From NCBI GenBank assembly GCA_035645275.1, contig DASQMX010000031.1:186001-250000 (forward strand): a stretch of 64,000 nucleotides of DNA. Reading direction: 5' to 3'. The notes beneath the pieces are model-generated. The model saw only the letters and a list, made by a program, of their open reading frames with translations, was not told the origin of the DNA and did no database searches. Origin of the DNA: Paranoxybacillus sp035645275. Lineage in GTDB: Bacteria; Bacillota; Bacilli; Bacillales; Anoxybacillaceae. This document shows, in pieces, positions 1 through 9,293 of this stretch (its first letter is position 1; every line of letters begins with the position of its first letter). A program made the position numbers and the translations under genes.

Positions 1-290
1 ACCATTCCAACTCCTGGAATAAGAACAAGAACGAGCAATACGAAGCAAACGATTAAAATCACTTTCGCCCATGTTCGCCATGTCCAATAATCAACATTCA
101 TAATAAAAAACATCGCGATAATACCGACTGCAGCAAATAAAAGCTGTCTCTTTGCAAAGAAGAAAGAGTCATGAAACTTATATTCAGCCCAAACCGCACT
201 TGCGCTGTACACCATGATTAGGCCAATCGCAAGCAAAGAAAACGTAATAATAATAAGCAGAATGTCAGGCGTAGACTTTTTTCCAGGCAA
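1..290 (-). CDS. spoVE: SpoVE, SEDS-family protein (partial, N-terminal part only)
   Basis: Only about the first 96 residues are present; the rest lies beyond base 1. SEDS proteins are polytopic membrane glycosyltransferases that polymerise lipid II; SpoVE works with SpoVD on the spore cortex. Visible are two hydrophobic segments around the SEDS signature VYSASAVWA and the run NVDYWTWRTW, which matches B. subtilis SpoVE closely. A TTG start at 290 follows GAGGTG by 7 bases and gives MPGKKSTPDILL; an in-frame ATG at 305 has no good ribosome binding site. Position directly after murD is the Bacillus arrangement. Confidence 0.9.
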   Translation of the reverse strand, partial: MPGKKSTPDILLIIITFSLLAIGLIMVYSASAVWAEYKFHDSFFFAKRQLLFAAVGIIAMFFIMNVDYWTWRTWAKVILIVCFVLLVLVLIPGVGM

Positions 291-337
291 TGCGGAACAC
301 CTCATCTTTTTAAACTGTAGAAGGGAAAGTTGTCCCC

Positions 338-1693
338 TTACTTCAACTTATGCACCGCACCGATAAAAATGTCTCCTCTTTGTTCAAAAGTTTTATATTG
401 ATCCCAGCTTGCACAAGCTGGCGATAAAAGAATGATATCCCCTGGCTGCGACAGTTCATAGGCAACAGGTACGGCCTTTTCCACATTATCGACATGTTCA
501 ATTATTTCTATTCCAGCCTCTTTCGCTACACGTTCCAATTTGCGCGCTGTTTGTCCAAATAAAATCATTGCTTTTACATTTTTTAAATATGGAATTAGCT
601 CGTCAAACTCATTTCCACGGTCAAGACCGCCAGCAAGTAGAATAACGGAGTCATTTTCAAATGCTGATAAAGCTTTTTGCGTTGCAAGAATATTTGTTGC
701 CTTTGAATCATTATAAAATTTACGACCGTTCACTTCGCCGACGAATTGCAGTCGATGTTTTACGCCTGTAAATGTTTTTAATACCCGAACAATTGCTTCA
801 TTGTCTACGCCTGTTAATTTGGCAGCAGAAATCGCTGCTAAAATGTTTTCTAAATTGTGCTTGCCCGGCAATGCAATATCTTTCGTTTCAATGATTTTTT
901 CGCCGTTGAAATAGATTATGCCATTTTCAATCCAAGCACCGCTTTGTAAACGTTGCGTGGTTGAAAAAAATACCTTTTGTGCATCCGATGATTGGACAAG
1001 CTTCATGACCGTTTCATCATCCGCATTCACTACAGCGAAATCATCATTGGTTTGATTTTTAAAGAGATTTCCTTTGGCTTTAGCGTACTCTTCTTTTGTT
1101 CCATGATAGTCTAAATGCGCGTCAAATATATTTAACAAAACAGAAATTTTCGGCTGAAAACTAATAATCCCCATCAGTTGAAAGGAAGATAATTCTGTCA
1201 CAATCCAATTTTCGCTTGAAGCTTCCTTTGCGACCTCACAGGCTACCGTGCCGATATTTCCGGCAATTAACGGCTGTTTGTCGCTTTCCTTTAACATCTC
1301 ATAAATTAATGTTGTCGTTGTTGTTTTTCCGTTCGAACCTGTAATGCCGATAAATGGAGCTTCAGAAATTTGATACGCTAATTCCACTTCCGTTATGATA
1401 GGTATACCTTTCTCCACTGCTTTTGCAACAAGCGGATTATAATATGGAATTCCTGGATTTTTCACCATTAAGTCGAATGGTTCGTCCAAAAGTTCAAGCG
1501 GATGGCTGCCGCAAATAACGCGTATTCCCATTTTTTCTAAACTTTGTGCTGCCTCATTTTCTTCAAACGGCTTCTGGTCATTAACCGTCACTTTTGCACC
1601 TAACTCATGTAACAACTTCGCAGCAGCAAACCCGCTTTTTGCTACACCAAGTATTAAGACATTTTTATTTTGATACATAATCACCTTTTTCAA
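338..1693 (-). CDS. murD: UDP-N-acetylmuramoylalanine--D-glutamate ligase
   Basis: Cytoplasmic Mur ligase that adds D-glutamate to UDP-MurNAc-L-alanine using ATP. The 451 residues equal the B. subtilis length. A Rossmann-like N-terminal UDP-binding domain opens with VLILGVAKSG; the ATP-binding P-loop GSNGKTTTT is at residues 119-127, and the C-terminal Mur ligase domain holds KHRLQ, NDSKATN and LSPACASWDQ. The TTG start at 1693 sits right after the mraY stop with GAGGTG 9 bases upstream. An internal ATG at 1678, preceded by AAGGTG, is an alternative. It is translationally linked to mraY and followed by spoVE. Confidence 0.95.
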   Translation of the reverse strand: MKKVIMYQNKNVLILGVAKSGFAAAKLLHELGAKVTVNDQKPFEENEAAQSLEKMGIRVICGSHPLELLDEPFDLMVKNPGIPYYNPLVAKAVEKGIPIITEVELAYQISEAPFIGITGSNGKTTTTTLIYEMLKESDKQPLIAGNIGTVACEVAKEASSENWIVTELSSFQLMGIISFQPKISVLLNIFDAHLDYHGTKEEYAKAKGNLFKNQTNDDFAVVNADDETVMKLVQSSDAQKVFFSTTQRLQSGAWIENGIIYFNGEKIIETKDIALPGKHNLENILAAISAAKLTGVDNEAIVRVLKTFTGVKHRLQFVGEVNGRKFYNDSKATNILATQKALSAFENDSVILLAGGLDRGNEFDELIPYLKNVKAMILFGQTARKLERVAKEAGIEIIEHVDNVEKAVPVAYELSQPGDIILLSPACASWDQYKTFEQRGDIFIGAVHKLK

Positions 1694-2668
1694 TTAGATC
1701 CACACCTCGATATAAATTCCAAGCATTGCAAATAGTAAGCCGACTGTCCAAAATGTAACAACAACGCGCCATTCAGACCAACCAACTAATTCATAATGAT
1801 GGTGCAACGGGCTCATTTTGAACACTCGTTTTCCAGTCGTTTTAAATGAAATCACTTGAATAATAACGGATAATGTTTCAATAACAAACACACCGCCAAT
1901 AATGACAAGCAAAATTTCTAATTTCGTCAAAATAGCAACCGTTGCAATCGCTCCGCCTAAAGCAAGCGACCCGGTATCTCCCATAAACACTTTAGCTGGG
2001 TGCGCATTAAACACTAGAAATCCAAGAACAGCCCCAACTACAGCTACACTAAAAATGGCAATGTCATACTGCGATTGATTCCAAGCCAAGACAGCATATG
2101 CTCCGAATGCAATCGCTGCCGTACCTGCTAGCAGCCCATCGAGACCGTCGGTTAAATTGACGGCATTCGAGCCGCCGACAAGCATAAAAATCATTAATAA
2201 GATATAACCCCATCCTAAATCAAAAGTAAAGTCAATTCCCGGTATGCGCAGTTCCGTTGAAAAATCATTTTGCTGATAAACAAAATAAAAAATAAAGGCG
2301 ATCATTAATTGGCCAAATAACTTTTGTTTACTAGTTAAGCCAAGATTACGTTTCATGACAACTTTAATAAAATCGTCTAAAAATCCGAGCAGACCGTAGC
2401 CAATCGTTACAAACAGCAATAAATAAGTTTGCACCGTAGGCTCAGCAAATTTATTTGTCATTAGGATCGTTGTAGCAATAATCGATAACAAAATCATAAT
2501 CCCGCCCATTGTCGGGGTACCTGATTTCTTTTGATGTGATTTTGGACCTTCTTCACGAATGCTTTGCCCAAACTTGAGTCTTCTTAAGAAGGGAATAAAT
2601 ATAGGCGATAACAATACTGTAATTAAGAAAGCCATTGCAATGGTGAAAACAATTACTTGCTCTAGCAC
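1694..2668 (-). CDS. mraY: Phospho-N-acetylmuramoyl-pentapeptide transferase
   Basis: Integral membrane enzyme that transfers phospho-MurNAc-pentapeptide to undecaprenyl phosphate, making lipid I. The 324-residue protein has about ten hydrophobic segments and the family signatures KSGTPTMGG near residue 50, NAVNLTDGLDGL near 170, FMGDTGSLALGG near 229 and PLHHHYE near 289. The start is GTG at 2668, preceded by a GGGGGTGG ribosome binding site, and it overlaps the stop of the preceding MurF-like gene by 7 bases, which suggests coupled translation. Confidence 0.96.
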   Translation of the reverse strand: MLEQVIVFTIAMAFLITVLLSPIFIPFLRRLKFGQSIREEGPKSHQKKSGTPTMGGIMILLSIIATTILMTNKFAEPTVQTYLLLFVTIGYGLLGFLDDFIKVVMKRNLGLTSKQKLFGQLMIAFIFYFVYQQNDFSTELRIPGIDFTFDLGWGYILLMIFMLVGGSNAVNLTDGLDGLLAGTAAIAFGAYAVLAWNQSQYDIAIFSVAVVGAVLGFLVFNAHPAKVFMGDTGSLALGGAIATVAILTKLEILLVIIGGVFVIETLSVIIQVISFKTTGKRVFKMSPLHHHYELVGWSEWRVVVTFWTVGLLFAMLGIYIEVWI

Positions 2669-3111
2669 GACTGTCCACCCCCTTCTTTCTGTAACCGTTG
2701 TTCAAGCTGCTTTAATAAATCTATTACAGCTATATCATATGAATGATTTTCTTCAATATGAGCCCCTTCCATATTCAAACAAAATCGAGTCATCTTTTCA
2801 TTCTCCATTTCGTTAGATTGCAAATATGTTTCGACAATTTCTATTAATGCTTGAAGCGGGGAAGAAACGAAAAAAATAGGAAAATGATTCGGAACATAAG
2901 CCGGCAGCGGCACACCCTTTTTCCAAAGTGCAGCAATCGCTCCATTTTCAATCGCCTGCTGCAAATCTTTATGTTCATATCTTAGCGGCACAAACAACCC
3001 TTTAGCTGCTACCTGCAGCGGATGAACGAATAGATGGCGGAATTGAATAGTGTCATCTTCAATTCCGCGCGTGACTGGAAACAACTTTTTTAAGAAGCGA
3101 TACGTCAACAT
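2662..3111 (-). CDS. Stand-alone MurF N-terminal-like domain (no ATPase domain)
   Basis: A 149-residue protein. Residues about 20-100 resemble the N-terminal UDP-MurNAc-peptide binding domain of MurF (AAKGLFVPLR, AIENGAIAALWKKG, PIFFVSSPLQALIEIVETY). The central P-loop domain (GTNGKT) and C-terminal domain of a real, roughly 450-residue MurF are absent; the protein ends with a charged tail. The gene overlaps murE and mraY by 7 bases on each side, so it is tightly embedded. This is exactly where full-length murF sits in most division/cell-wall clusters, although B. subtilis murF lies elsewhere. It could be a decayed murF kept for translational coupling, or a repurposed binding domain. MurF assignment is by eye. 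Confidence 0.7.
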   Translation of the reverse strand: MLTYRFLKKLFPVTRGIEDDTIQFRHLFVHPLQVAAKGLFVPLRYEHKDLQQAIENGAIAALWKKGVPLPAYVPNHFPIFFVSSPLQALIEIVETYLQSNEMENEKMTRFCLNMEGAHIEENHSYDIAVIDLLKQLEQRLQKEGGGQSC

Positions 3112-4577
3112 GATTCGTTTCGCTCCTTAATGGCTTGACGCGCCACAAGCCGGTCATCAAATTCTAACACTTCGTTTCCTATAATTTGATATGTTTCGTG
3201 TCCTTTTCCGGCAATTAAAATGACATCCCCTTCTTGTGCATGGAAAACGGCATAACGAATCGCTTCTTTCCTATCAACTATAGAAATATATTGCTTTCCT
3301 TTTACACCTTCTTCCATATCTTTTAAAATAGCAACCGGATCTTCAGAGCGCGGATTGTCTGAAGTAAAAATTGGCACATCTGCATATTCAGCAGCAATGC
3401 GTGCCATAATTGGCCGCTTCGTGCGATCGCGGTCACCGCCGCAGCCAACAACTACATACACTTTGCGTTTGGCAAATTGCTTAATCGTTTTTAACACATT
3501 TTCCAAACTATCCGGAGTATGTGCATAGTCAACAATAACGGTAAAATCTTGGCCACCATCAACTACTTCAAACCTTCCTGATACACCTTTCATTTCTTCA
3601 ATGGCCTCAACAATAGTAGCGAGCGGAACATTTGATACTAAACAAGCTGCCGTTGCCGCAAGGATATTATAGATGCTAAATTTGCCAATTAGTTTCGTTT
3701 TCACGCGAACTGTATCTAGTGGTGTCACAAGATCAAACGTTGTTCCGTTTGCTGTAATTTCGATATTTTTCGCCATAATATCGCTTTTTTTATCAATTCC
3801 ATATGTAATCACCGTTGCTGCGGTACTTCTTTTATATTCATCTGAAGCTGGGTCATCTTGATTAAGGACGGCAAACTTTGGTTTATGATGGTCGAAGCGG
3901 TTACCTAATTGCGCAAATAACAGCCCTTTGGCCCAGCGATATTCATCCATTGTTCCGTGATAATCTAAATGATCTTGCGTCAAATTAGTAAAAACTGCAA
4001 CGTCATAATCACACCCGTGCACTCTTCCCATATGCAATGCATGCGACGATACTTCCATTATCGCAACATCGACGTTTTCGTCTACCATTTGCTTAAATGT
4101 TTTTTGCAGGACGAGCGATTCAGGTGTCGTATTTTTCACATCATATGTTTGATCGCCAATTTTAATATTGATCGTCCCGATCAGCCCCGTTTTCTTGTTA
4201 GCGCGGCGAAAAATATGCTCAATAATATGAGTCGTTGTTGTCTTTCCGTTTGTGCCCGTCACACCAATTAAATGTAATTTATGTGTCGGCTGACCGTAAA
4301 AAATATCTGCAAGAACAGCCATTGCTCTTTTACTATCTTTGACGATGATGACTGGCACATCTACCTCAATTTCTCGTTCAGCAATAATTGCTACCGCCCC
4401 ATTTTCGACAGCTTGTTGGGCAAAATCGTGCCCATCAACTGTAAACCCTTTAATACAAATAAATAAAGAGCCGCGTTTTACTTCACGCGAATCCATCTCG
4501 ATCGATGTAATGGTCGGATTCTCACCAACATATGTTGTGAAATCATGTAAATAAGAAAGCAACGATTGTAATTTCAT
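3105..4577 (-). CDS. murE: UDP-N-acetylmuramoyl-tripeptide synthetase (meso-DAP adding)
   Basis: Adds meso-diaminopimelate to UDP-MurNAc-L-Ala-D-Glu in the cytoplasm. The chosen start gives 490 residues (B. subtilis 494). The P-loop GTNGKTTT lies near residues 108-115, and the substrate motif DNPR, which in this family marks meso-DAP specificity, lies in SDNPRSEDP. ATG at 4577 has GAGG 8 bases upstream; an in-frame ATG at 4586 sits too close to that site. Its stop overlaps the MurF-like gene. An extended -10 promoter and a hairpin lie between it and spoVD. Confidence 0.95.
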   Translation of the reverse strand: MKLQSLLSYLHDFTTYVGENPTITSIEMDSREVKRGSLFICIKGFTVDGHDFAQQAVENGAVAIIAEREIEVDVPVIIVKDSKRAMAVLADIFYGQPTHKLHLIGVTGTNGKTTTTHIIEHIFRRANKKTGLIGTINIKIGDQTYDVKNTTPESLVLQKTFKQMVDENVDVAIMEVSSHALHMGRVHGCDYDVAVFTNLTQDHLDYHGTMDEYRWAKGLLFAQLGNRFDHHKPKFAVLNQDDPASDEYKRSTAATVITYGIDKKSDIMAKNIEITANGTTFDLVTPLDTVRVKTKLIGKFSIYNILAATAACLVSNVPLATIVEAIEEMKGVSGRFEVVDGGQDFTVIVDYAHTPDSLENVLKTIKQFAKRKVYVVVGCGGDRDRTKRPIMARIAAEYADVPIFTSDNPRSEDPVAILKDMEEGVKGKQYISIVDRKEAIRYAVFHAQEGDVILIAGKGHETYQIIGNEVLEFDDRLVARQAIKERNESC

Positions 4578-4623
4578 CGCATTCATTCCTCTCGCTTTGC
4601 TTCTTTAATTTAACAGTTTAACT

Positions 4624-4629
4624 ATTATA
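4624..4629 (-). promoter_or_regulatory. Extended -10 promoter for murE
   Basis: On the minus strand TGA precedes a perfect TATAAT (TGNTATAAT form) about 45 bases before the murE start. There is no clear -35 box, which is usual for extended -10 promoters. It would let vegetative cells express murE and downstream genes independently of the sporulation gene spoVD just upstream. Confidence 0.5.
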
Positions 4630-4644
4630 TCATAACAGAAAAAG

Positions 4645-4674
4645 AAGCCATGAGGGTTATTTTCCTCTAGGCTT
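4645..4674 (-). terminator. Hairpin after spoVD
   Basis: AAGCC and GAGG on one side pair with CCTC and GGCTT on the other, separated by a 2x2 internal loop; CTTTTT follows on the minus strand. The outer arm overlaps the spoVD stop codon. It could end or attenuate spoVD transcription before murE. Confidence 0.45.
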
Positions 4675-6613
4675 ATCTTTCCGATAAAGCAGCATTCTTC
4701 GCTCCTAAATAGACGCGAATCGTCGCCCCTTCTTTTACCTTTACACCTGCTTGCGGAGCTTGTTCAATAACCGTTTCTCCTTCTCCACTAACATCTAATT
4801 TTAAGTTAAAAAGCTGCTGTTGCAAGTCTTTTTTTGTAAGGCCGATTAAATTCGGAACTGTGACAACTTTCGGATCATTCCATGCTCTTTCCTTTTCAAG
4901 TTGCTCTTTGCGTGGTTTTACTCCTAAAGCTTGAAGGCTATCTTCCATAATTTTCCCTACTATTGGAGCTGAAACTACTCCACCAAATTGCACTGTTCCT
5001 TTTGGGTTATCGACCGCAACATAAACAACAAGTTGTGGGTTATCCGCCGGGGCAAAACCGATGAATGATACAATGTGATTATTTTCTAAATACCGTCCAT
5101 TTTGCGCTTTTTGCGCTGTTCCTGTCTTTCCGCCAACACGGTATCCTTCAACAAACGCCCCTTTTCCTGTTCCTTGGGCCACTACGCTTTCAAGCGCATA
5201 TCTCACTTGCTTGGACGTTTCCTCGGAAATAACACGGTGTTTCACTTTTGGAGTATTGCGGCTTACGACCTCACCTGTAACAGGATCGACCCACTCTTTT
5301 GCAATATATGGCGTATATAAAATTCCACCGTTAATCGCTGCCGATACAGCCGCAACCTGCTGAATCGGCGTAACGGAGACTCCTTGACCAAACGCAGTCG
5401 TTGCCTGTTCTACCGGACCAACACGGTTCATATTAAACAAAATTCCTTTTCCTTCCCCTTGCAAATCAATGCCCGTTTTCTCACCAAAACCGAAATCTTT
5501 TATATATTGAAATAACTTTTCTTTTCCTAATCGCTGCCCTAATTCGACAAAACCTGGGTTGCATGAATTTTGGACAACCTCAAGAAAACTTTGATGACCA
5601 TGCCCTCCTCTTTTCCAGCAGCGAAGAGTAGCTCCTGCTACTTTGGCATATCCAGGGTCATGAAAATGGTCTCGTAATAAATCTACTTTTTTCTCCTCCA
5701 ACGCAGCAGCAAGAGTAATAATCTTAAAGGTAGAACCAGGTTCATATGTGCTCCAAACCGGTAAATTACGGTTGAAAATTTCCGGCGGGACATTGCGATA
5801 GTTTGCCGGATCAAAGTCCGGACGGCTTGCCATCGCTAATATTTCGCCATTGTTTGGATTCATGGCAATAGCTATTATTCCATCAGGGTTATATTTCGCT
5901 ACGGCAATGTCCAACTCCCGTTCAACGATTGTTTGTACGCGCGTATCAATCGTTAATCGTAAATTCAATCCGTCTGTAGGCGGTGTATAATTATCAGCCA
6001 TATTCGGCATTCTCTTACCTTTCGCATCAGAATAAAATTGCACCGAACCTTTTTTTCCTCTCAGTTCTTTATCATAATAAAGTTCCAACCCTGTCAATCC
6101 TTGATTATCAATGCCGGTAAAACCTAATACGTGGGATAAGTAGCTGCCGAATGGGTAATATCTCTTAGAATCTTCGGCAATATAAATCCCTTTTAGACCA
6201 AGCGCACGAATTTCTTTTGCTTTTTCATCGGAAATTTTTCGCCCTTCAGGATGAATCCGTTCGATTAAAGTTCGTTTTGTTACATGCTTATATGCCTTTT
6301 CAACCGGCATATTTAATATTTTCGCCAGCTTCTCTGCTGCTTCTACAGGATTTTCAATTTGCCGCGGTACAACATACACGGTCGGAGCGCTCATATTCGT
6401 AGCGAGAGGAATATTATTTCGATCCAAAATCTCCCCCCGCTCCGGTTCAAACGGAATATTGCGGCTCCACGAATCTTTCGCTTCTTCCGTTAGCATATCA
6501 CCAAGCACAAATTGAACATATCCGAGCCGAATATCAATAATGGAAAAAATAAGAAACCCAATCAGTAACACAATCATTAGTCGTTTTCGAACAGTGACAT
6601 ATGAAACGCGCAT
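4673..6613 (-). CDS. spoVD: Stage V sporulation protein D (class B PBP)
   Basis: Membrane-anchored transpeptidase for spore-cortex peptidoglycan, partner of SpoVE. The 646 residues equal the B. subtilis length. One N-terminal membrane anchor spans about residues 12-33, the PBP dimerisation domain follows, and the transpeptidase domain has the three active-site motifs STFK (294-297), SCN (350-352) and KTGT (496-499). A single PASTA domain occupies about 582-642. The ATG at 6613 follows a strong AGGAGG site. The gene lies between pbpB and murE, as in Bacillus. Confidence 0.95.
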   Translation of the reverse strand: MRVSYVTVRKRLMIVLLIGFLIFSIIDIRLGYVQFVLGDMLTEEAKDSWSRNIPFEPERGEILDRNNIPLATNMSAPTVYVVPRQIENPVEAAEKLAKILNMPVEKAYKHVTKRTLIERIHPEGRKISDEKAKEIRALGLKGIYIAEDSKRYYPFGSYLSHVLGFTGIDNQGLTGLELYYDKELRGKKGSVQFYSDAKGKRMPNMADNYTPPTDGLNLRLTIDTRVQTIVERELDIAVAKYNPDGIIAIAMNPNNGEILAMASRPDFDPANYRNVPPEIFNRNLPVWSTYEPGSTFKIITLAAALEEKKVDLLRDHFHDPGYAKVAGATLRCWKRGGHGHQSFLEVVQNSCNPGFVELGQRLGKEKLFQYIKDFGFGEKTGIDLQGEGKGILFNMNRVGPVEQATTAFGQGVSVTPIQQVAAVSAAINGGILYTPYIAKEWVDPVTGEVVSRNTPKVKHRVISEETSKQVRYALESVVAQGTGKGAFVEGYRVGGKTGTAQKAQNGRYLENNHIVSFIGFAPADNPQLVVYVAVDNPKGTVQFGGVVSAPIVGKIMEDSLQALGVKPRKEQLEKERAWNDPKVVTVPNLIGLTKKDLQQQLFNLKLDVSGEGETVIEQAPQAGVKVKEGATIRVYLGAKNAALSER

Positions 6614-6686
6614 ATAGCAGAACCTCCTTTATAGAATGGGCTCGTTCCACTATATGCTTGTACCGGTTCCGATAGAACATCCATCG

Positions 6687-8915
6687 CTAATCAAGCGGCT
6701 TGTTCTTATCTTTTTGTTTTTCATTTTCCTCTTTTTGTTGTGCGATTTCAGCGATTCTTTTCTCAATCTGTTTTGGATTCGCTAGTTCAACAATCAAATA
6801 ATCTCCCGGGTTTACGTTTGCGCCTGGCGGGATATTTTGCGTGACTGCATAACCATGTCCTTTTATGCTCGGCTGAAGCTGTAATAGTTGCGCTAATTTC
6901 ATAATATCGCGCAGCGACCATCCAGTAACATCAGTCATTGTTGCTTGTCCGTCTGTTTGTAAAATAATCCGCTCGCGTGCAATCACTTCCTCGCCAGCTA
7001 ATGGCATTTGTGCTTCAATTCGTTGTCCTTTTCCTATAAAAACAGGTGTCAACCCTTTTTCTTGCAACCGCTTAGTTGCTTCTTCAACCGTTAAACCGAC
7101 ATATTGCTCAAGAACGATTCCTTTATTACTTTTTAGCTTTTTTTTCGTTTCAAGAGAAGGTTGAATATTTAAATATTGTAAACTGTTTTTCATGACGCTG
7201 TTAAAAATCATTGAAACAGGTGCAGCTCCCGTTTCTGTATAGGAAATTTCCGGCTGTTTCACTGCAACATACATAAGCAGGCGCGGATTTTCTTTAGGCG
7301 CCATACCTAGAAAGGAGAAAATATAGTTGTTATAGCCGGCTAAATATCCACCATTTGGCGAAGGAATTTGCGCTGTGCCCGTTTTTCCGGCAACACGATA
7401 CCCTTCAATTTGGTATGGTCGCCCTGTTCCATTCTCCGAAGTAACAACCGTTTCTAAAATATCCAGTACTTTTTCCGCTGTTTCTTTTGTAATCGGTTGT
7501 CCGACAACTTCAGGTTTGTTCTGCTTAACCACTTTTCCCGTGTCAGGATCGACAATCCGATCAACGATATAAGGCTTCATCATTTTGCCGCCATTGGCAA
7601 TGGCAGTAGCCGCCTGGATTTGCTGAATCGGAGTAACCGATGTCCCTTGTCCAAATGCAGTCGTTACTTTTTCAATCGGATATCGGTAAACAATATTACC
7701 AATCGTTTCATCTGGAAGATCGATTCCTGTCGGCTGATTAAAATGGAAACGGTGTAAATATTGCAGAAAGCGATCTTCCCCTAATTTTTCTCTTACTAAA
7801 ATCGAAAAAGCAACATTTGAGGAGCGCTGCACTCCCTCATTAAAGGAAATGGTACCCCATCCAACTTTATTATGATCGCGAATAATATTTGGACCGATTT
7901 TATAAGTCCCTGACTTATAAAGTTCGTTGCCATTATAGACACCTTCATTAATAGCAGCAGCTAACGTAAAAATTTTCATCGTTGATCCCGGTTCGTATGG
8001 ATAGGAAATTGCATCATTCACATAGTATTGAATGTTTCGCTTGTTCGGGTTAAAGCTTGGTCTTGAACCCATCGCTAAAATTTCTCCCGTCTTCGGATCG
8101 GCGACAATAGCAATGATTTTTTGAGGATTGTATTTTTTTTCTACTTCATTCATAGCATCTTCAAGGAACGTTTGGATTTTTTGATCAATCGTTAAATACA
8201 CATTGTTTCCGTTATCAGGCGGAACAACCGATTCTTTCGTGTTTGGCAGCTTTAAACCTTGAGGATCACCCTTAAAGGTCACGTATCCATCTTTTTCTTT
8301 CAAGTAACTATTTAAGCTTTTTTCGAGCCCCATGGCTCCAACGGTTTGTCCATCTTCCTCATCGTTTTTTCGAGCATAACCAATCACATGGGAAGCAAAT
8401 GTCCCATTTGGGTAAAACCGCTTTGTATCACGAATGAATCCAATACCTGGAAGATGCAACGCTTCAATTTTCATTTTTAATTGTTGGCTTATATTTCGTC
8501 CCTTTGTACCAAACTCTACTTGTTTCGCATCTTTTTTTAATATTCTTTCGACCTCGCTCACTTCCATTTTCAGTAACGGAGCGAGTTTTTTTGCCGTCAT
8601 TTCCGGGTCAACGACATGGCGTGGTCTTTTAGGATCAGTTGTTAACTTTTTATCAAGGACAGCCACAACCGTATACGATGGCGTATCTTCAGCAATAATT
8701 TCACCGTTTCGATCAAAAATCGTACCACGCTTAGCCTCAATAACTCGCTGCTGCTTATACCGCTTTTCCGCCTCAACAGCCAGCACTTGACCGTCTGCTA
8801 CTCCTGTTGCCTGCAAATAGACAAATCGGGCCAACAATATAAAAAAGAGCAGACTAAACAAAATAAATAAAACAGCTGCTCCTTTATTGATGTTCATATG
8901 CTTTTTAAATGTCAT
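6687..8915 (-). CDS. pbpB: Penicillin-binding protein 2B, division transpeptidase
   Basis: Class B PBP (FtsI role) that cross-links septal peptidoglycan. A membrane anchor lies near residues 12-36, then the dimerisation domain and a transpeptidase domain with STMK (311-314), SSN (365-367) and KTGT (511-514), followed by two PASTA repeats and a charged C-terminal tail. At 742 residues it is slightly longer than the B. subtilis protein. A second in-frame ATG at 8897 gives MNINKG and is a possible start; neither has a strong ribosome binding site. The gene starts 6 bases after the ftsL stop. Confidence 0.95.
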   Translation of the reverse strand: MTFKKHMNINKGAAVLFILFSLLFFILLARFVYLQATGVADGQVLAVEAEKRYKQQRVIEAKRGTIFDRNGEIIAEDTPSYTVVAVLDKKLTTDPKRPRHVVDPEMTAKKLAPLLKMEVSEVERILKKDAKQVEFGTKGRNISQQLKMKIEALHLPGIGFIRDTKRFYPNGTFASHVIGYARKNDEEDGQTVGAMGLEKSLNSYLKEKDGYVTFKGDPQGLKLPNTKESVVPPDNGNNVYLTIDQKIQTFLEDAMNEVEKKYNPQKIIAIVADPKTGEILAMGSRPSFNPNKRNIQYYVNDAISYPYEPGSTMKIFTLAAAINEGVYNGNELYKSGTYKIGPNIIRDHNKVGWGTISFNEGVQRSSNVAFSILVREKLGEDRFLQYLHRFHFNQPTGIDLPDETIGNIVYRYPIEKVTTAFGQGTSVTPIQQIQAATAIANGGKMMKPYIVDRIVDPDTGKVVKQNKPEVVGQPITKETAEKVLDILETVVTSENGTGRPYQIEGYRVAGKTGTAQIPSPNGGYLAGYNNYIFSFLGMAPKENPRLLMYVAVKQPEISYTETGAAPVSMIFNSVMKNSLQYLNIQPSLETKKKLKSNKGIVLEQYVGLTVEEATKRLQEKGLTPVFIGKGQRIEAQMPLAGEEVIARERIILQTDGQATMTDVTGWSLRDIMKLAQLLQLQPSIKGHGYAVTQNIPPGANVNPGDYLIVELANPKQIEKRIAEIAQQKEENEKQKDKNKPLD

Positions 8916-8921
8916 CGCCCA

Positions 8922-9275
8922 TCAGTCCTGTACTACTTTTACATTATTTTCGTTCAATGAAAGGCCGAGCTCTTTTGCTTTTTCTAATATACGCTCATAT
9001 GTACTGAGCTCTTGTACTTGAACAGATAAGTCATTATTATATTTTTTCTGTTCTTGTATCGTTGCCTCTAGCTGTTGAATTTGCTTGTTTGCTTTATAAA
9101 TCGCCGCTTGATTAGAAACCATTTGAATACTACAGTAGACGACAAACATGGCAAACGCAATTAAAAGCACTTTTTCCCCCAATGTAATACGAAATTGACG
9201 CTTCCGTTTCGGACGCACATGACGCTCTTGTCTTTGTACTTCTTGCGTTTTTATTTTAACAGCTGTATTATTCAA
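8922..9275 (-). CDS. ftsL: Cell division protein FtsL
   Basis: Small bitopic membrane protein of the FtsL/DivIC/DivIB divisome complex. The 117 residues equal the B. subtilis length. A basic cytoplasmic head is followed by one membrane segment (about 36-56) and an extracellular coiled coil rich in K, Q and E (about 60-110). Sequence identity among FtsL proteins is low, so the call rests on architecture and on the rsmH-ftsL-pbpB context. Confidence 0.9.
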   Translation of the reverse strand: MNNTAVKIKTQEVQRQERHVRPKRKRQFRITLGEKVLLIAFAMFVVYCSIQMVSNQAAIYKANKQIQQLEATIQEQKKYNNDLSVQVQELSTYERILEKAKELGLSLNENNVKVVQD

Positions 9276-9293
9276 ACTCTTTTCCTCCTCTAA

